From contig NZ_QANS01000004.1 in NCBI RefSeq assembly GCF_003052265.1, positions 390,288-454,287 of the forward strand: 64,000 nucleotides of DNA, written 5' to 3'. A program made the position numbers and the translations under genes. Every line of letters begins with the position of its first letter. Position 1 is the first letter of the stretch. Of the stretch, positions 56,339 through 64,000 are shown piece by piece. Source of the stretch: Stenotrophobium rhamnosiphilum (GTDB taxonomy: Bacteria > Pseudomonadota > Gammaproteobacteria > Nevskiales > Nevskiaceae). The notes beneath the pieces are model-generated. The model was given only the letters and a program-made list of their open reading frames with translations. It was not told the origin of the DNA and searched no databases.

Positions 56339-57580
56339 TCACTGTAGACGTTGAAAGATCAAACTACCGTTCGTTCCGCCAAATCCAAATGAGTTCGAAA
56401 CCACGATACCCACGGCATCGTTTCTTGCTGTTCCGGGCACATAGTCCAGATCACAGCCCTTGCCAGGATTTTCGAGATTGATCGTTGGCGGGATAACCTG
56501 ATCGCGAATAGACAGCACAGCGAAGATCGCTTCAATACCGCCGGCGGCGCCCAGCAAATGACCCGTCACTGATTTAGTTGAGCTCACCGCAACTTTCATC
56601 GCGTGATCGCCGAAAGCTGTCTTGATTGCTTTGGTTTCTGCCAAATCACCGGCAGGCGTCGAAGTGCCATGTGCATTGATGTAGTCAACCTGATCTGGAT
56701 TAATGCCGGCATCTTTCAATGCATTCTGCATGCAGCGTGCTGCGCCATTGCCATCATCTGGCGGCAAGGTGATGTGATACGCATCACCAGACATGCCAAA
56801 GCCAATCAGCTCAGCATAGATACGCGCGTTGCGCTTCTTGGCGTGCTCATATTCTTCAATGACCAACACCCCTGCACCGTCGCCCAGCACAAAGCCATCA
56901 CGATCCTTATCCCAAGGACGGCTGGCTTTTTGAGGATCGTCGTTGCGAGTTGAAAGCGCCCTCGCCTGACAGAATCCGGCCATGCCTGCGGGAGTCGATG
57001 CGCATTCGGCACCGCCGACAATAAATACATCCGCATCGCCAGCCTGAATCAAACGTGCGCCCAACCCGATCGAGTGCGTCGCAGTCGTACATGCGCTCAC
57101 AGCCGCGAGATTAGGACCAGTAATTTCTAGTTCAATCGAAATGTATCCGGAGATCATGTTGATGATTGATGCCGGAATAAAGAATGGCGAAACACGGCGC
57201 GGGCCACTGGCCTGCAACGTCGCGCATTCTTCTTCAATTGTTCCCAAGCCACCGATGCCTGATCCAACGCAGATTCCAATGCGATCGCGATTTGAATTCG
57301 TGATGTCGAGACCTGAATCAGTCACCGCCTGCTTTGCAGCAGCAACGCCGTACTGAATGAACGGATCGGTCTTCTTGATTTCCTTCGGGCCCAGATAATC
57401 GGCCGCATTAAAGTCTGCGACCAATCCGGCAAAACGCGTCGTGTACGTCGACGTGTCAAATTTCTTGATGAAGTTGATACCGGATTTTCCCGACACCACA
57501 TTCAACCAAGCGGATTCAATAGTTGATCCAACCGGGGACACAATCCCCATTCCAGTAACAACAACGCGACGACGATTCAT
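56339..57580 (-). CDS. fabF: Beta-ketoacyl-ACP synthase II
   Basis: This 413-aa elongating ketosynthase has the catalytic triad C164 ([10 protein letters not shown]), H304 ([11 protein letters not shown]) and H341 ([13 protein letters not shown]). It is a complete KAS II. It sits with one ACP and one KAS III but without fabD, fabG or plsX, so it is not the standard fatty-acid cluster. The standard set may lie elsewhere on the chromosome. Confidence 0.95.
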   Translation of the reverse strand: MNRRRVVVTGMGIVSPVGSTIESAWLNVVSGKSGINFIKKFDTSTYTTRFAGLVADFNAADYLGPKEIKKTDPFIQYGVAAAKQAVTDSGLDITNSNRDRIGICVGSGIGGLGTIEEECATLQASGPRRVSPFFIPASIINMISGYISIELEITGPNLAAVSACTTATHSIGLGARLIQAGDADVFIVGGAECASTPAGMAGFCQARALSTRNDDPQKASRPWDKDRDGFVLGDGAGVLVIEEYEHAKKRNARIYAELIGFGMSGDAYHITLPPDDGNGAARCMQNALKDAGINPDQVDYINAHGTSTPAGDLAETKAIKTAFGDHAMKVAVSSTKSVTGHLLGAAGGIEAIFAVLSIRDQVIPPTINLENPGKGCDLDYVPGTARNDAVGIVVSNSFGFGGTNGSLIFQRLQ

Positions 57581-57631
57581 GTTTGGACTTCTTCAGACAG
57601 AAATTAATAAAGGTAAAACTCAACGCTTGGC

Positions 57632-57880
57632 TTATGCGGCAGCCTTCGCTGCATGTGCTTTGAGATAAGCGAGCACATCGTTATACGTGCGAATTCCTTC
57701 AGCTTCTTCGTCTGGAATATCAACTTCAAACGCCTCTTCAAGCGCCATCACCAACTCAACGGTATCCAGAGAATCGGCGCCAAGGTCTTCTACAAATCGA
57801 GCGCCTGGAACGATGCTCTCGATGCTGATGCTGAGTTGCTCAGCAATAATTGCTTTTACTTTGTCTTCAAAACTGCTCAT
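57632..57880 (-). CDS. acpP: Acyl carrier protein
   Basis: This 82-aa acidic carrier has the phosphopantetheine site S37 in [18 protein letters not shown]. It starts [17 protein letters not shown]; an in-frame ATG four codons upstream (57892) is less likely, since GGAGAATGTT lies in front of the chosen ATG. It resembles housekeeping AcpP but has an Ala/Lys-rich end (AHAAKAAA). It lies 51 bases before fabF and 42 after fabH. Confidence 0.94.
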   Translation of the reverse strand: MSSFEDKVKAIIAEQLSISIESIVPGARFVEDLGADSLDTVELVMALEEAFEVDIPDEEAEGIRTYNDVLAYLKAHAAKAAA

Positions 57881-57922
57881 AACATTCTCCAAATAATTAA
57901 TGCTGGCGCTAGCCAGCGGCGT

Positions 57923-58846
57923 TTACGCAACTTTTTCCAACACAGCAGAGGCCCACGAGAGCCCTACTCCAAATCCAGAAATCGCTACACAGCGATCAGA
58001 CTCCAAAAGGTTTTCAGCCAGAACAATCGGAATCGAAGAACTGACGGTATTGCCGTAGTTCTGTGCATAGAAGGCGGTCTTGTCTTCAACCTTCAAGCGT
58101 TCAGCGATGTTTTCAACGACGACTCGGCTGCCCTGATGCAACACAAAGCGATCAATCTGTTCCAAAGCAATTCCATTTGCAGCAGCCACGCGCTGCAAAC
58201 TGCCGGGAACTTGGCTCATCGAAAAACCAAGAACTGCGCGTCCGTCCATCACCAGCGTTCCATCTTCTGATTTACGAATGGACTGTCCCAAACGGCCGGC
58301 TGTTCCGAAGTCAAACTTTCCAATTTTCCAAACAGGCGATTCAGTCATCAATGTGACCGTCGCGGCATCTCCAAAGAGAAGCGCAGTTGAGCGATCGCTC
58401 TCGCTGACAATTTTGGAATATGGATCTGCGGTAAATAAAAGGCCGCAGCGCAGGCCGTTGTCCTGCATGAATGATTTGATGATGGATAGTCCGTAGACAT
58501 ATCCAGAGCAACCCAGCGAGACATCGAATGAAGCGCAGTTCTCCGATATACCTAATCGATCCTGAACAATCGCAGAGGTCTGTGGAAGTCCTTGGCCATC
58601 AGGGTTCTGCGTAACGACAATGACGCAGTCGACGTCAGTCGGGCGGACACGCCCTGAGGCAAATAATTTTTCGGCGGCAGCGACACAAAGATCAGCCGTG
58701 TCCTGATCGGATGCCTTGCGCGAAGTCTTTATGACCCCTACTCGATCCTGCAGTGTTTTTAGCGGGATACCGAGTGCATCAATACGAGGTTCTGTGGGAA
58801 TACGCTGCTCGGGAATCTCAGCATAAATAGCGGAGATACCAATCAT
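57923..58846 (-). CDS. Beta-ketoacyl-ACP synthase III-like
   Basis: This 307-aa thiolase-fold protein has the KAS III triad C113 (VSLGCSGYVYGL), H237 (RFVLHQGSR) and N266 (AQNYGNTVSSS). The sequence around the active site differs from E. coli FabH, where the primer is acetyl-CoA. Together with the dedicated ACP and KAS II this may start a special acyl chain. It is the first gene of the set and faces the TetR gene across a 194-base gap. Confidence 0.9.
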   Translation of the reverse strand: MIGISAIYAEIPEQRIPTEPRIDALGIPLKTLQDRVGVIKTSRKASDQDTADLCVAAAEKLFASGRVRPTDVDCVIVVTQNPDGQGLPQTSAIVQDRLGISENCASFDVSLGCSGYVYGLSIIKSFMQDNGLRCGLLFTADPYSKIVSESDRSTALLFGDAATVTLMTESPVWKIGKFDFGTAGRLGQSIRKSEDGTLVMDGRAVLGFSMSQVPGSLQRVAAANGIALEQIDRFVLHQGSRVVVENIAERLKVEDKTAFYAQNYGNTVSSSIPIVLAENLLESDRCVAISGFGVGLSWASAVLEKVA

Positions 58847-58960
58847 TGCGAAGTCATCATCCTGATCATTTCAACGCACTAGCGGTGTAGCTCGGTGCGC
58901 CGTAAAACGCCACACGTATCAAGCTTTATATTTTTGAATAAATCCACGATATCAACTATC

Positions 58961-58973
58961 GGACACTGTGTCC
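58961..58973. promoter_or_regulatory. Operator-like palindrome between tetR and fabH-like gene
   Basis: GGACAC-T-GTGTCC is a perfect six-base inverted repeat around one base, placed in the divergent promoter region; CATAAT at 58977-58982 follows on the plus strand like a -10 box. TetR-family regulators often bind such sites next to their own gene. Confidence 0.5.
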
Positions 58974-59040
58974 AGTCATAATGTCGTAGACAGCCTGTAT
59001 TCCATGATTCATTGTTACAAAAATAGAACCCCACTCAGCT

Positions 59041-59658
59041 ATGACCTCGATCACTCGCCGACGCCGCTCTAAAGGTCCAGACACACGCGCTGCTGTGGAA
59101 GATGCGATTACTGATGCGATGACCCGGCTTTTAACTTCGGGGCACACTTTTACGTCAGTGAGCGTTGAAGATCTCGCAAAAGAATCCGGTATCGCGCGCT
59201 CGACGTTTTATATGCATTTCCGAGACAAGGGCGAACTGGTCAGACGACTAATGAAGCGCGTCACGCAGGAGTTAGTCGGCGCGACAAATGTATGGTTTGA
59301 GCATGAGCATCCCGAGCAGCGGGTCGTCCTGCATCAAGCGCTTAAAAGCATTTCTCAGGTCTACATTAAATATCAGGCCATCATGCTTGCGGTGTCCGAG
59401 ACCTCCGCTTACGACCCGGACGTCGCCGCGATGTTCAAGGAAACGATGATGCACTTGATGGCCAATATGCGCGCCGTCTTGAAAGGCGGCCAGAAAGCAG
59501 GATGGGCCAATGCTGATGCTAGCCCTGAAGTTGCGGATGCACTGACCTGGATGGTTGAACGTTGCTGCTTACAGTTGCTTACCGTGCAAAAGCCCGCTCA
59601 GCGTGAACGCATGATCGAAGCGCTGACACACGTCATGTCTCGCGCGCTCTATGCCTGA
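59041..59658 (+). CDS. TetR/AcrR family transcriptional regulator
   Basis: This 205-aa regulator has the N-terminal helix-turn-helix SVEDLAKESGIARSTFYMHFRDKGELV, typical of TetR. The C-terminal ligand/dimer domain is variable. It is divergent from the fabH-acpP-fabF-lysR set and convergent with the tannase-type gene, whose stop lies one base from its own. Its likely target is the shared intergenic region. Confidence 0.9.
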   Translation: MTSITRRRRSKGPDTRAAVEDAITDAMTRLLTSGHTFTSVSVEDLAKESGIARSTFYMHFRDKGELVRRLMKRVTQELVGATNVWFEHEHPEQRVVLHQALKSISQVYIKYQAIMLAVSETSAYDPDVAAMFKETMMHLMANMRAVLKGGQKAGWANADASPEVADALTWMVERCCLQLLTVQKPAQRERMIEALTHVMSRALYA

Positions 59659-59659
59659 T

Positions 59660-61225
59660 TCAGCGGCAAAGCCAATTCTGCGGATTGGCGCGATCACCCT
59701 TCCCTAAATACACCGCCCGCGCAGGCAGCGCACACAGCGGCTCGCTACGCGTAACGCGTCCGCTTTCATCGCGACGCGTTGCAATGATTGCGTCCGGTGC
59801 TATGCCCTGCTCCACCCACTTCTCGAGAGCGGTAAGAGGATCGTAGTCACCAGTGTCGTATCCCGGCAGTCGCGGGCCATCACCATTGCCGCAATGTCCC
59901 ATGCCCGGAACCATGAACATTCTCACCGTGTTCGGCGCTTGCGTTCCAAGGCTTGCTTGAGTCTTGCGCCAATAGTCGATCGTGAAAGCAGGTGGCACTG
60001 CGACATCTGCAGTGCCTTGTGTGATCAATAGCTTGCCGCCACTGGCCTTGAATGCACGGAGATCACTGGAAGGCGACATCTCTGCAGAAAATTTCTTCAG
60101 ACGTGGAAGATCGCGCGCAGGATCAAAGTTTTTTGCGTTGTAATCGGAATCGAAAGCAGGCGTCGCCAACACGTCACGCATCAGCAGCGTTGACCCATAT
60201 TTGAGCGGGAGCAGAACTGAATCTATCGGCAGGCCTCCTGACATGAAGGGCCAGATCGCACGCAGAATTAAAGGCACGCCGCCACGCCCAGTCCAGAACA
60301 CTTCTGAACCAAACGGCACACCACCTAAGTTTTCATAATCTGCCGAGCCCGACGGGCCGCCATACCACGCGCGCAATACGCTCACATCGGCTGCGCTCAG
60401 ACAATCAGGGCTGTCTGCAACAGCGCATTGCAAAACTGCAGGATCAAATTTGCAGTTCTGCGGATCACTCACCACACCATCAGCATCGCCACAGGCTTTA
60501 GCAACTGCACGTTGCACGAGCGGCATTTTTTTAGCGTTGAAGATGCTCTTGCCATCGGCAGCAGTGTCCGACAGCAATGTATTAGTCCAAACCATCAGCA
60601 TTGATAAAACATTCTGCGCGGGTGCTTCTGCAAGAATGCCGTCGAAATCATCCGGAAAGCGCGCAGCTTCCATCAAGCCTTGGCGTCCGCCGTTGGAGCA
60701 ACCATTGAAATACGCACGCTTCACGTTGAAGCCGTAATAGGCCTGCGTAATCTGGCGTCCGGCAACTGCAACATTATGAATTGCACGCCAAGCATGATCG
60801 GTGCGAGCCTCTTGATCATCGCGCGCCCATTTGGTTCCAGCTGGAGTCCATGACTGATGACCCGCGTCAGTCACGATGGTGGCATAGCCACGCGAGATAC
60901 CGTCCTTGTAGGCAGGATCTTGGGTACGGAGCGTTCCACAAAACGAGCCACAGCCCGCCATGTAGTACTTGCCGTTCCAACGCGATGTCGGCAATCGCAA
61001 CTCAAAGCCTGCGCGTCCGACAAAACCAGTGACGCGACAATATTCAGGCTGGCCCGCTTCAGGCGACAGCACTTTCACCGACTTAATCTTCAAGTCAGGA
61101 ATAACGAGATTTTCAAGGACTTCGCAACGCGTTTTAGCATCCGCGTCATTCTTTGCATTTGCCGTCGGCGCAAAGACTGACAGGCCAATAACAATGAACG
61201 AAAACTTCAGCAGCGCATTCTTCAC
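59660..61225 (-). CDS. Tannase/feruloyl esterase family hydrolase
   Basis: This 521-aa exported enzyme has a signal peptide (KNALLKFSFIVIGLSVFAPTANA). The tannase-type nucleophile is in FNGCSNGGRQGLMEA, the family Cys pairs are in CGSFCGT and elsewhere, and VPGMGHCGNGDG holds the catalytic His. The family cleaves ester bonds of aromatic acids such as gallate or ferulate, or of bulky esters. The start is GTG at 61225 with AAGGAG upstream; a longer in-frame start at 61297 has no signal-like N-terminus. Confidence 0.88.
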   Translation of the reverse strand: MKNALLKFSFIVIGLSVFAPTANAKNDADAKTRCEVLENLVIPDLKIKSVKVLSPEAGQPEYCRVTGFVGRAGFELRLPTSRWNGKYYMAGCGSFCGTLRTQDPAYKDGISRGYATIVTDAGHQSWTPAGTKWARDDQEARTDHAWRAIHNVAVAGRQITQAYYGFNVKRAYFNGCSNGGRQGLMEAARFPDDFDGILAEAPAQNVLSMLMVWTNTLLSDTAADGKSIFNAKKMPLVQRAVAKACGDADGVVSDPQNCKFDPAVLQCAVADSPDCLSAADVSVLRAWYGGPSGSADYENLGGVPFGSEVFWTGRGGVPLILRAIWPFMSGGLPIDSVLLPLKYGSTLLMRDVLATPAFDSDYNAKNFDPARDLPRLKKFSAEMSPSSDLRAFKASGGKLLITQGTADVAVPPAFTIDYWRKTQASLGTQAPNTVRMFMVPGMGHCGNGDGPRLPGYDTGDYDPLTALEKWVEQGIAPDAIIATRRDESGRVTRSEPLCALPARAVYLGKGDRANPQNWLCR

Positions 61226-61324
61226 GTGAGACTCCTTAACCGACGTGAAGATTATGCAGGAAGCGAACTCACTGCCCCTCCCATGAAGGAAGGGCATAAC
61301 AAGTTTGCTTACAAACGCTCGCTG

Positions 61325-62467
61325 TTAGCGGCCGACGATAGACCGCGCAATCACTTCTTTCATGATTTCTGAAGTTCCGCCGTAGATACGCTGAACGCGT
61401 GCGTCGCAAAAGAAACGTGAGATCGGATACTCAGTCATATAGCCGTAGCCACCGAACAGTTGCAGGCAGCGGTCAGCCACTTTGAACTGATTCTCTGTGG
61501 CAGCGAGTTTGCACATTGCGGCAGTCGGAACATCCAACTTACCTTCGACATACAGCCGCTCACACTGACGCACGAAAGCTTTGGTCATCTCGATGTCAGT
61601 CTTCATCTGAGCCAATTCAAATCGAATGTGCTGCAGGCTCGAAATCGGCTTACCGAAAGCTTTGCGGTTTTGCGTATAGTCGATGGTGATTTCCAGCGCG
61701 CCTTCGGCGGCCCCAATGGCGCCGATCGACAAGGTCAATCGCTCGCGTGGAAGTTCATCAATCAGATGGCCGAAACCTCGGCCGATACTGCCGAGAACTG
61801 CGGTCGCAGGCACGCGCACATCGCTATAAAAAAGCTCTGAAGTGTCGCCGCAGTGCTGTCCGATCTTTTCCAGATTCTGACCACGAGCAAAACCAGGCGT
61901 CGTCGCATCAACCAGGAATAACGTCGTGCCCTTGGCACCGGCAGCCGGATCAGTCTTAGCGAAGGTCACAATGACATCAGCATGCTGGCCGTTGGTAATG
62001 AAAGTCTTCGAACCATTGATGACAAAGTCATCGCCATCGCGAACGGCATTCATCTTAACGCCCTGCAAATCAGAGCCTGCACCCGGCTCGCTCATCGCAA
62101 TAGCACCTACAAACTCGCCCGATACAAACTTGGGAAGGTAATACTGTTTCTGAGCTTCGGTCCCGAGGTGATTCACATACTGCGTGACAATGTCCGAATG
62201 CACGGCAAGGTTTGCTGCAAGCGCACCAAAGCCCATGCGGCCTACTTCTTCCAGAACGACGCCGGAGAATTCAAATGGCGCGCCTGCACCGCCGTATTCA
62301 ACAGGAATGTCGACACACAACAGTCCAGCCTCACCGAATTGATTCCACAAACTGCGTGGCGTAATTCCGGCTTTCTCCCACTTTGGATAATGAGGAGCAA
62401 CTTGATCCGCCAGAAAGCGCTTAACGCTATCGCGAAAGAGTTCGAGTTCAGAGTTGATGTCAGACAT
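61325..62467 (-). CDS. Acyl-CoA dehydrogenase
   Basis: This 380-aa flavoenzyme of the acyl-CoA dehydrogenase family has AIAMSEPGAGSDLQG, KTFITNGQHADV, and the C-terminal IYGGTSEIMKEVIARSIVGR with the catalytic Glu in the GGTSEI region. It would oxidise an acyl-CoA to the enoyl-CoA, feeding electrons to ETF. The substrate is unclear. It lies 99 bases upstream of the tannase-type gene on the same strand. Confidence 0.92.
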   Translation of the reverse strand: MSDINSELELFRDSVKRFLADQVAPHYPKWEKAGITPRSLWNQFGEAGLLCVDIPVEYGGAGAPFEFSGVVLEEVGRMGFGALAANLAVHSDIVTQYVNHLGTEAQKQYYLPKFVSGEFVGAIAMSEPGAGSDLQGVKMNAVRDGDDFVINGSKTFITNGQHADVIVTFAKTDPAAGAKGTTLFLVDATTPGFARGQNLEKIGQHCGDTSELFYSDVRVPATAVLGSIGRGFGHLIDELPRERLTLSIGAIGAAEGALEITIDYTQNRKAFGKPISSLQHIRFELAQMKTDIEMTKAFVRQCERLYVEGKLDVPTAAMCKLAATENQFKVADRCLQLFGGYGYMTEYPISRFFCDARVQRIYGGTSEIMKEVIARSIVGR

Positions 62468-62509
62468 TGAAATTTATTCCTACAATTTATTGCCACATAA
62501 AAAGATATC

Positions 62510-62546
62510 GCTCAAAACAAAGCGGCCGCTGGATTACAGCGGCCGC
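62510..62546 (-). terminator. Terminator for the TonB-TPR operon
   Basis: A ten-base perfect stem GCGGCCGCTG (62522-62531) / CAGCGGCCGC (62537-62546) with loop GATTA. On the minus strand it is followed by TTTGTTTTG, so it ends the transcript of the TPR gene. Confidence 0.82.
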
Positions 62547-62571
62547 CGAGATTTGTAGGGCAGAACCTCTG

Positions 62572-63843
62572 CTATTTAGCTAGAGCCTTCTTTCTGTCGA
62601 TTTCGGTTGTAACAAACTTCACCCAGTTTTTTGCAGACTCCGCCGTGCTCGGATTCTTAGCCGCAGCAGCAAACACGTCTCGCGCCTGCTCAAGCTTCCC
62701 TGAGTTATAGAGTGCGTTACCGAGCTGCACTTGGATCTCAGCTGGCTTAGTGATGTTCTTAGCCTTCAGCGCTGAGCGCAGTGCCTCTGCTGCTTCAGGC
62801 CATTTGTCGATCTGGAAATAAGCCTGTGCCAAATAAACAAAGTGCTTCGATTCACCCGTCAGCTCGGTCAGCTTCGTCAGCACCGGAATCTGACGCTCGT
62901 ATTCCTTCGCCATCACCAGCGCTTGAGCGTAAAGCTGCAACGTCTCGGCATTGATCTTGATGACCTTGGCTTTCATGCCGCGAGCAATCAACTGCGCCGC
63001 TGGATACGGAATGTCCTGCACCATGTACAGACGCGCCAAGTTCAAGAAGTCGCTTTCGTTCTTCAGCAACTCTGCGCGATAAGCACCGTGCAAGATGTAC
63101 ATCTGCTCTTGCTGACGCTCCAGCAAACCATTCATGCCAGCCAGCTGTTGCCAGTACGATCCATTTTCTGGGTACAGCGAGATCAGAATCTCAAGCACCT
63201 TGGCCGATTTGACGTACTGCTTCTCTTCGTAGAACACCGCGCGCAAGAGTGCGAGCCAGTTTTCTTTCGGCACGATGTTCTGCGTGCGTGCGATCTGAAG
63301 TGCTTGCAGCAGATTTACTTCGGTCTGCTTGTAGTTCTTCTTCTGGTAATACGCTTGGGCCATCAGCACATAGCCGTCAGCCTGTGGCGTCGTCATGACC
63401 GCCATCCATTTCTTAACAACTGAAATAGCCTTGTCGTATTCCTCAGTGATGAAGTAGAGCTGGGCTAGCGTGTGCAGGCCGCCATCTCTCAAGGCATCTG
63501 GCAGATTCTTCTGCTGCAATACATTGATGTAAGCGTTGATCGCGCTCTTGGTGTCGCCCTTGGTGTAGAACGTCGCGCCATACATATTCCACAGCGTGGC
63601 TTTTTCGTAGTCGTTGAGCTTTTCGTAGCCCGCCTTCATCGAATCCAGCGCAGTGATCGCGCCGTTGTAGTCTTTGGCTTCAAACGCTTTCTGCGCGACG
63701 TCCATCTTTTTATAGACTTCGGCGCGAATCACCTGCGTTTGTTTTGTAGGTGGTTTGACCGGTGGTGGCTTTTTGTCAGCCGCGAAGGTTTGCGTTGCCA
63801 GCGCTACGCACAGTACCGCTGCTATCGAGCGAAGGATGCGCAT
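62572..63843 (-). CDS. TPR-repeat periplasmic protein of a TonB locus
   Basis: This 423-aa protein has a signal peptide (MRILRSIAAVLCVALATQTFA) and helix-pair repeats throughout (for example AFEAKDYNGAITALDSM, LAQLYFITEEYDKAISVVKKW, LAQAYFQIDKWPEAAEALRSA). It begins two bases after the stop of a TonB-family gene. A TPR protein directly after tonB is known in some TonB systems (for example those of Vibrio and Shewanella), where it helps energy transfer to receptors. Function inferred from this context. Confidence 0.85.
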   Translation of the reverse strand: MRILRSIAAVLCVALATQTFAADKKPPPVKPPTKQTQVIRAEVYKKMDVAQKAFEAKDYNGAITALDSMKAGYEKLNDYEKATLWNMYGATFYTKGDTKSAINAYINVLQQKNLPDALRDGGLHTLAQLYFITEEYDKAISVVKKWMAVMTTPQADGYVLMAQAYYQKKNYKQTEVNLLQALQIARTQNIVPKENWLALLRAVFYEEKQYVKSAKVLEILISLYPENGSYWQQLAGMNGLLERQQEQMYILHGAYRAELLKNESDFLNLARLYMVQDIPYPAAQLIARGMKAKVIKINAETLQLYAQALVMAKEYERQIPVLTKLTELTGESKHFVYLAQAYFQIDKWPEAAEALRSALKAKNITKPAEIQVQLGNALYNSGKLEQARDVFAAAAKNPSTAESAKNWVKFVTTEIDRKKALAK

Positions 63844-63845
63844 GG

Positions 63846-64000
63846 CTACTTCTTTTCCATCTTGAATGAGATCAAGTGCTGAACATGGGGCACGGAGACC
63901 GGCTTGCCATTCTCAACACGCGGCTTGTATTTGAATTTCAGAACAGCACGCTTGGCGGCTTCGTTGAAGACGTTTGGTGGCTGGGCTTCGATGACGACGG
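63846..64000 (-). CDS. TonB family protein, C-terminal part (cut by window end)
   Basis: The visible 50 codons read VVIEAQPPNVFNEAAKRAVL, then KFKYKPRVENGKPVSV, and end LISFKMEKK. This is the TonB C-terminal fold, which contacts the TonB box of outer-membrane receptors. The N-terminus and any ExbB/ExbD genes lie outside the window. The TPR gene follows after two bases. Confidence 0.85.
   Translation of the reverse strand, partial: VVIEAQPPNVFNEAAKRAVLKFKYKPRVENGKPVSVPHVQHLISFKMEKK

Overview
The window looks like a chromosomal segment of a Gammaproteobacterium. Two gene orders known from Pseudomonas and relatives are present: asd / asd-like / fimV / truA / trpF / accD / folC / SPOR protein / cvpA / purF, and gacA(uvrY)-uvrC-pgsA followed by tRNA-Gly, tRNA-Cys and tRNA-Leu. 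DksA with a long Lys/Ala/Pro-rich N-terminus, trpB-trpA inserted between trpF and accD, and an LpxH-type lipid A pathway suggest the Xanthomonadales/Nevskiales side of the class rather than Pseudomonas itself. This placement is inference; no rRNA is present.

Layout. 1-16.4 kb (+): amino-acid, tRNA-modification, tryptophan, malonyl-CoA, folate and purine genes in a tightly packed run with stop/start overlaps at trpF-trpB-trpA and folC-SPOR, then a PLP enzyme of sulfur amino-acid metabolism and a DUF455 ferritin-like protein. 16.4-18.7 kb (-): lpxH, ppiA-like, dusA. 18.7-20.3 kb: AT-rich accessory patch with a coupled pair of small unknown genes. 20.3-28.4 kb: phospholipase D-like lipoprotein plus EEP-family phosphatase (a clsB/ybhP-like pair), envelope proteins, mtgA, and a minus-strand group (hydrolase, SDR, histidine phosphatase, anchored Ala/Pro-rich protein). 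28.4-36 kb: high-molecular-weight FabG, ribA, a divergent ABC1/UbiB-like kinase, pyrD, an OmpA-family porin, small conserved proteins. 36-46.8 kb: central carbon and purine metabolism (purB, fumC, class I fumarase, aceB, aceA) with dsbB, rraA and a MATE transporter. 46.9-50 kb: an envelope/secreted cluster with a tandem duplication that includes a conserved ~100-nt leader, and an orphan GspC-like protein. 50-54.8 kb: response regulator, uvrC, pgsA, three tRNAs, and DksA. 55-64 kb: a 47-residue membrane protein, an operon-like set fabH-acpP-fabF-lysR divergent from a TetR gene with a palindrome between them, a tannase-family esterase, an acyl-CoA dehydrogenase, and the start of a TonB-TPR locus cut by the window edge.

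How the genes work together. Most of the window is housekeeping. aceB and aceA form the glyoxylate shunt, with two unrelated fumarases beside them. The most unusual material is (i) the duplicated secreted protein pair with its leader, (ii) the AT-rich two-gene module whose second protein has the layout of a small ferredoxin-fold SinR/Cas2-like protein, (iii) the mini fatty-acid-synthase cassette with its own ACP and two regulators, (iv) a DksA with only two of four zinc cysteines, and (v) a stretch of nested hairpins upstream of the long FabG. No CRISPR array, insertion sequence, integrase or prophage gene was recognised.
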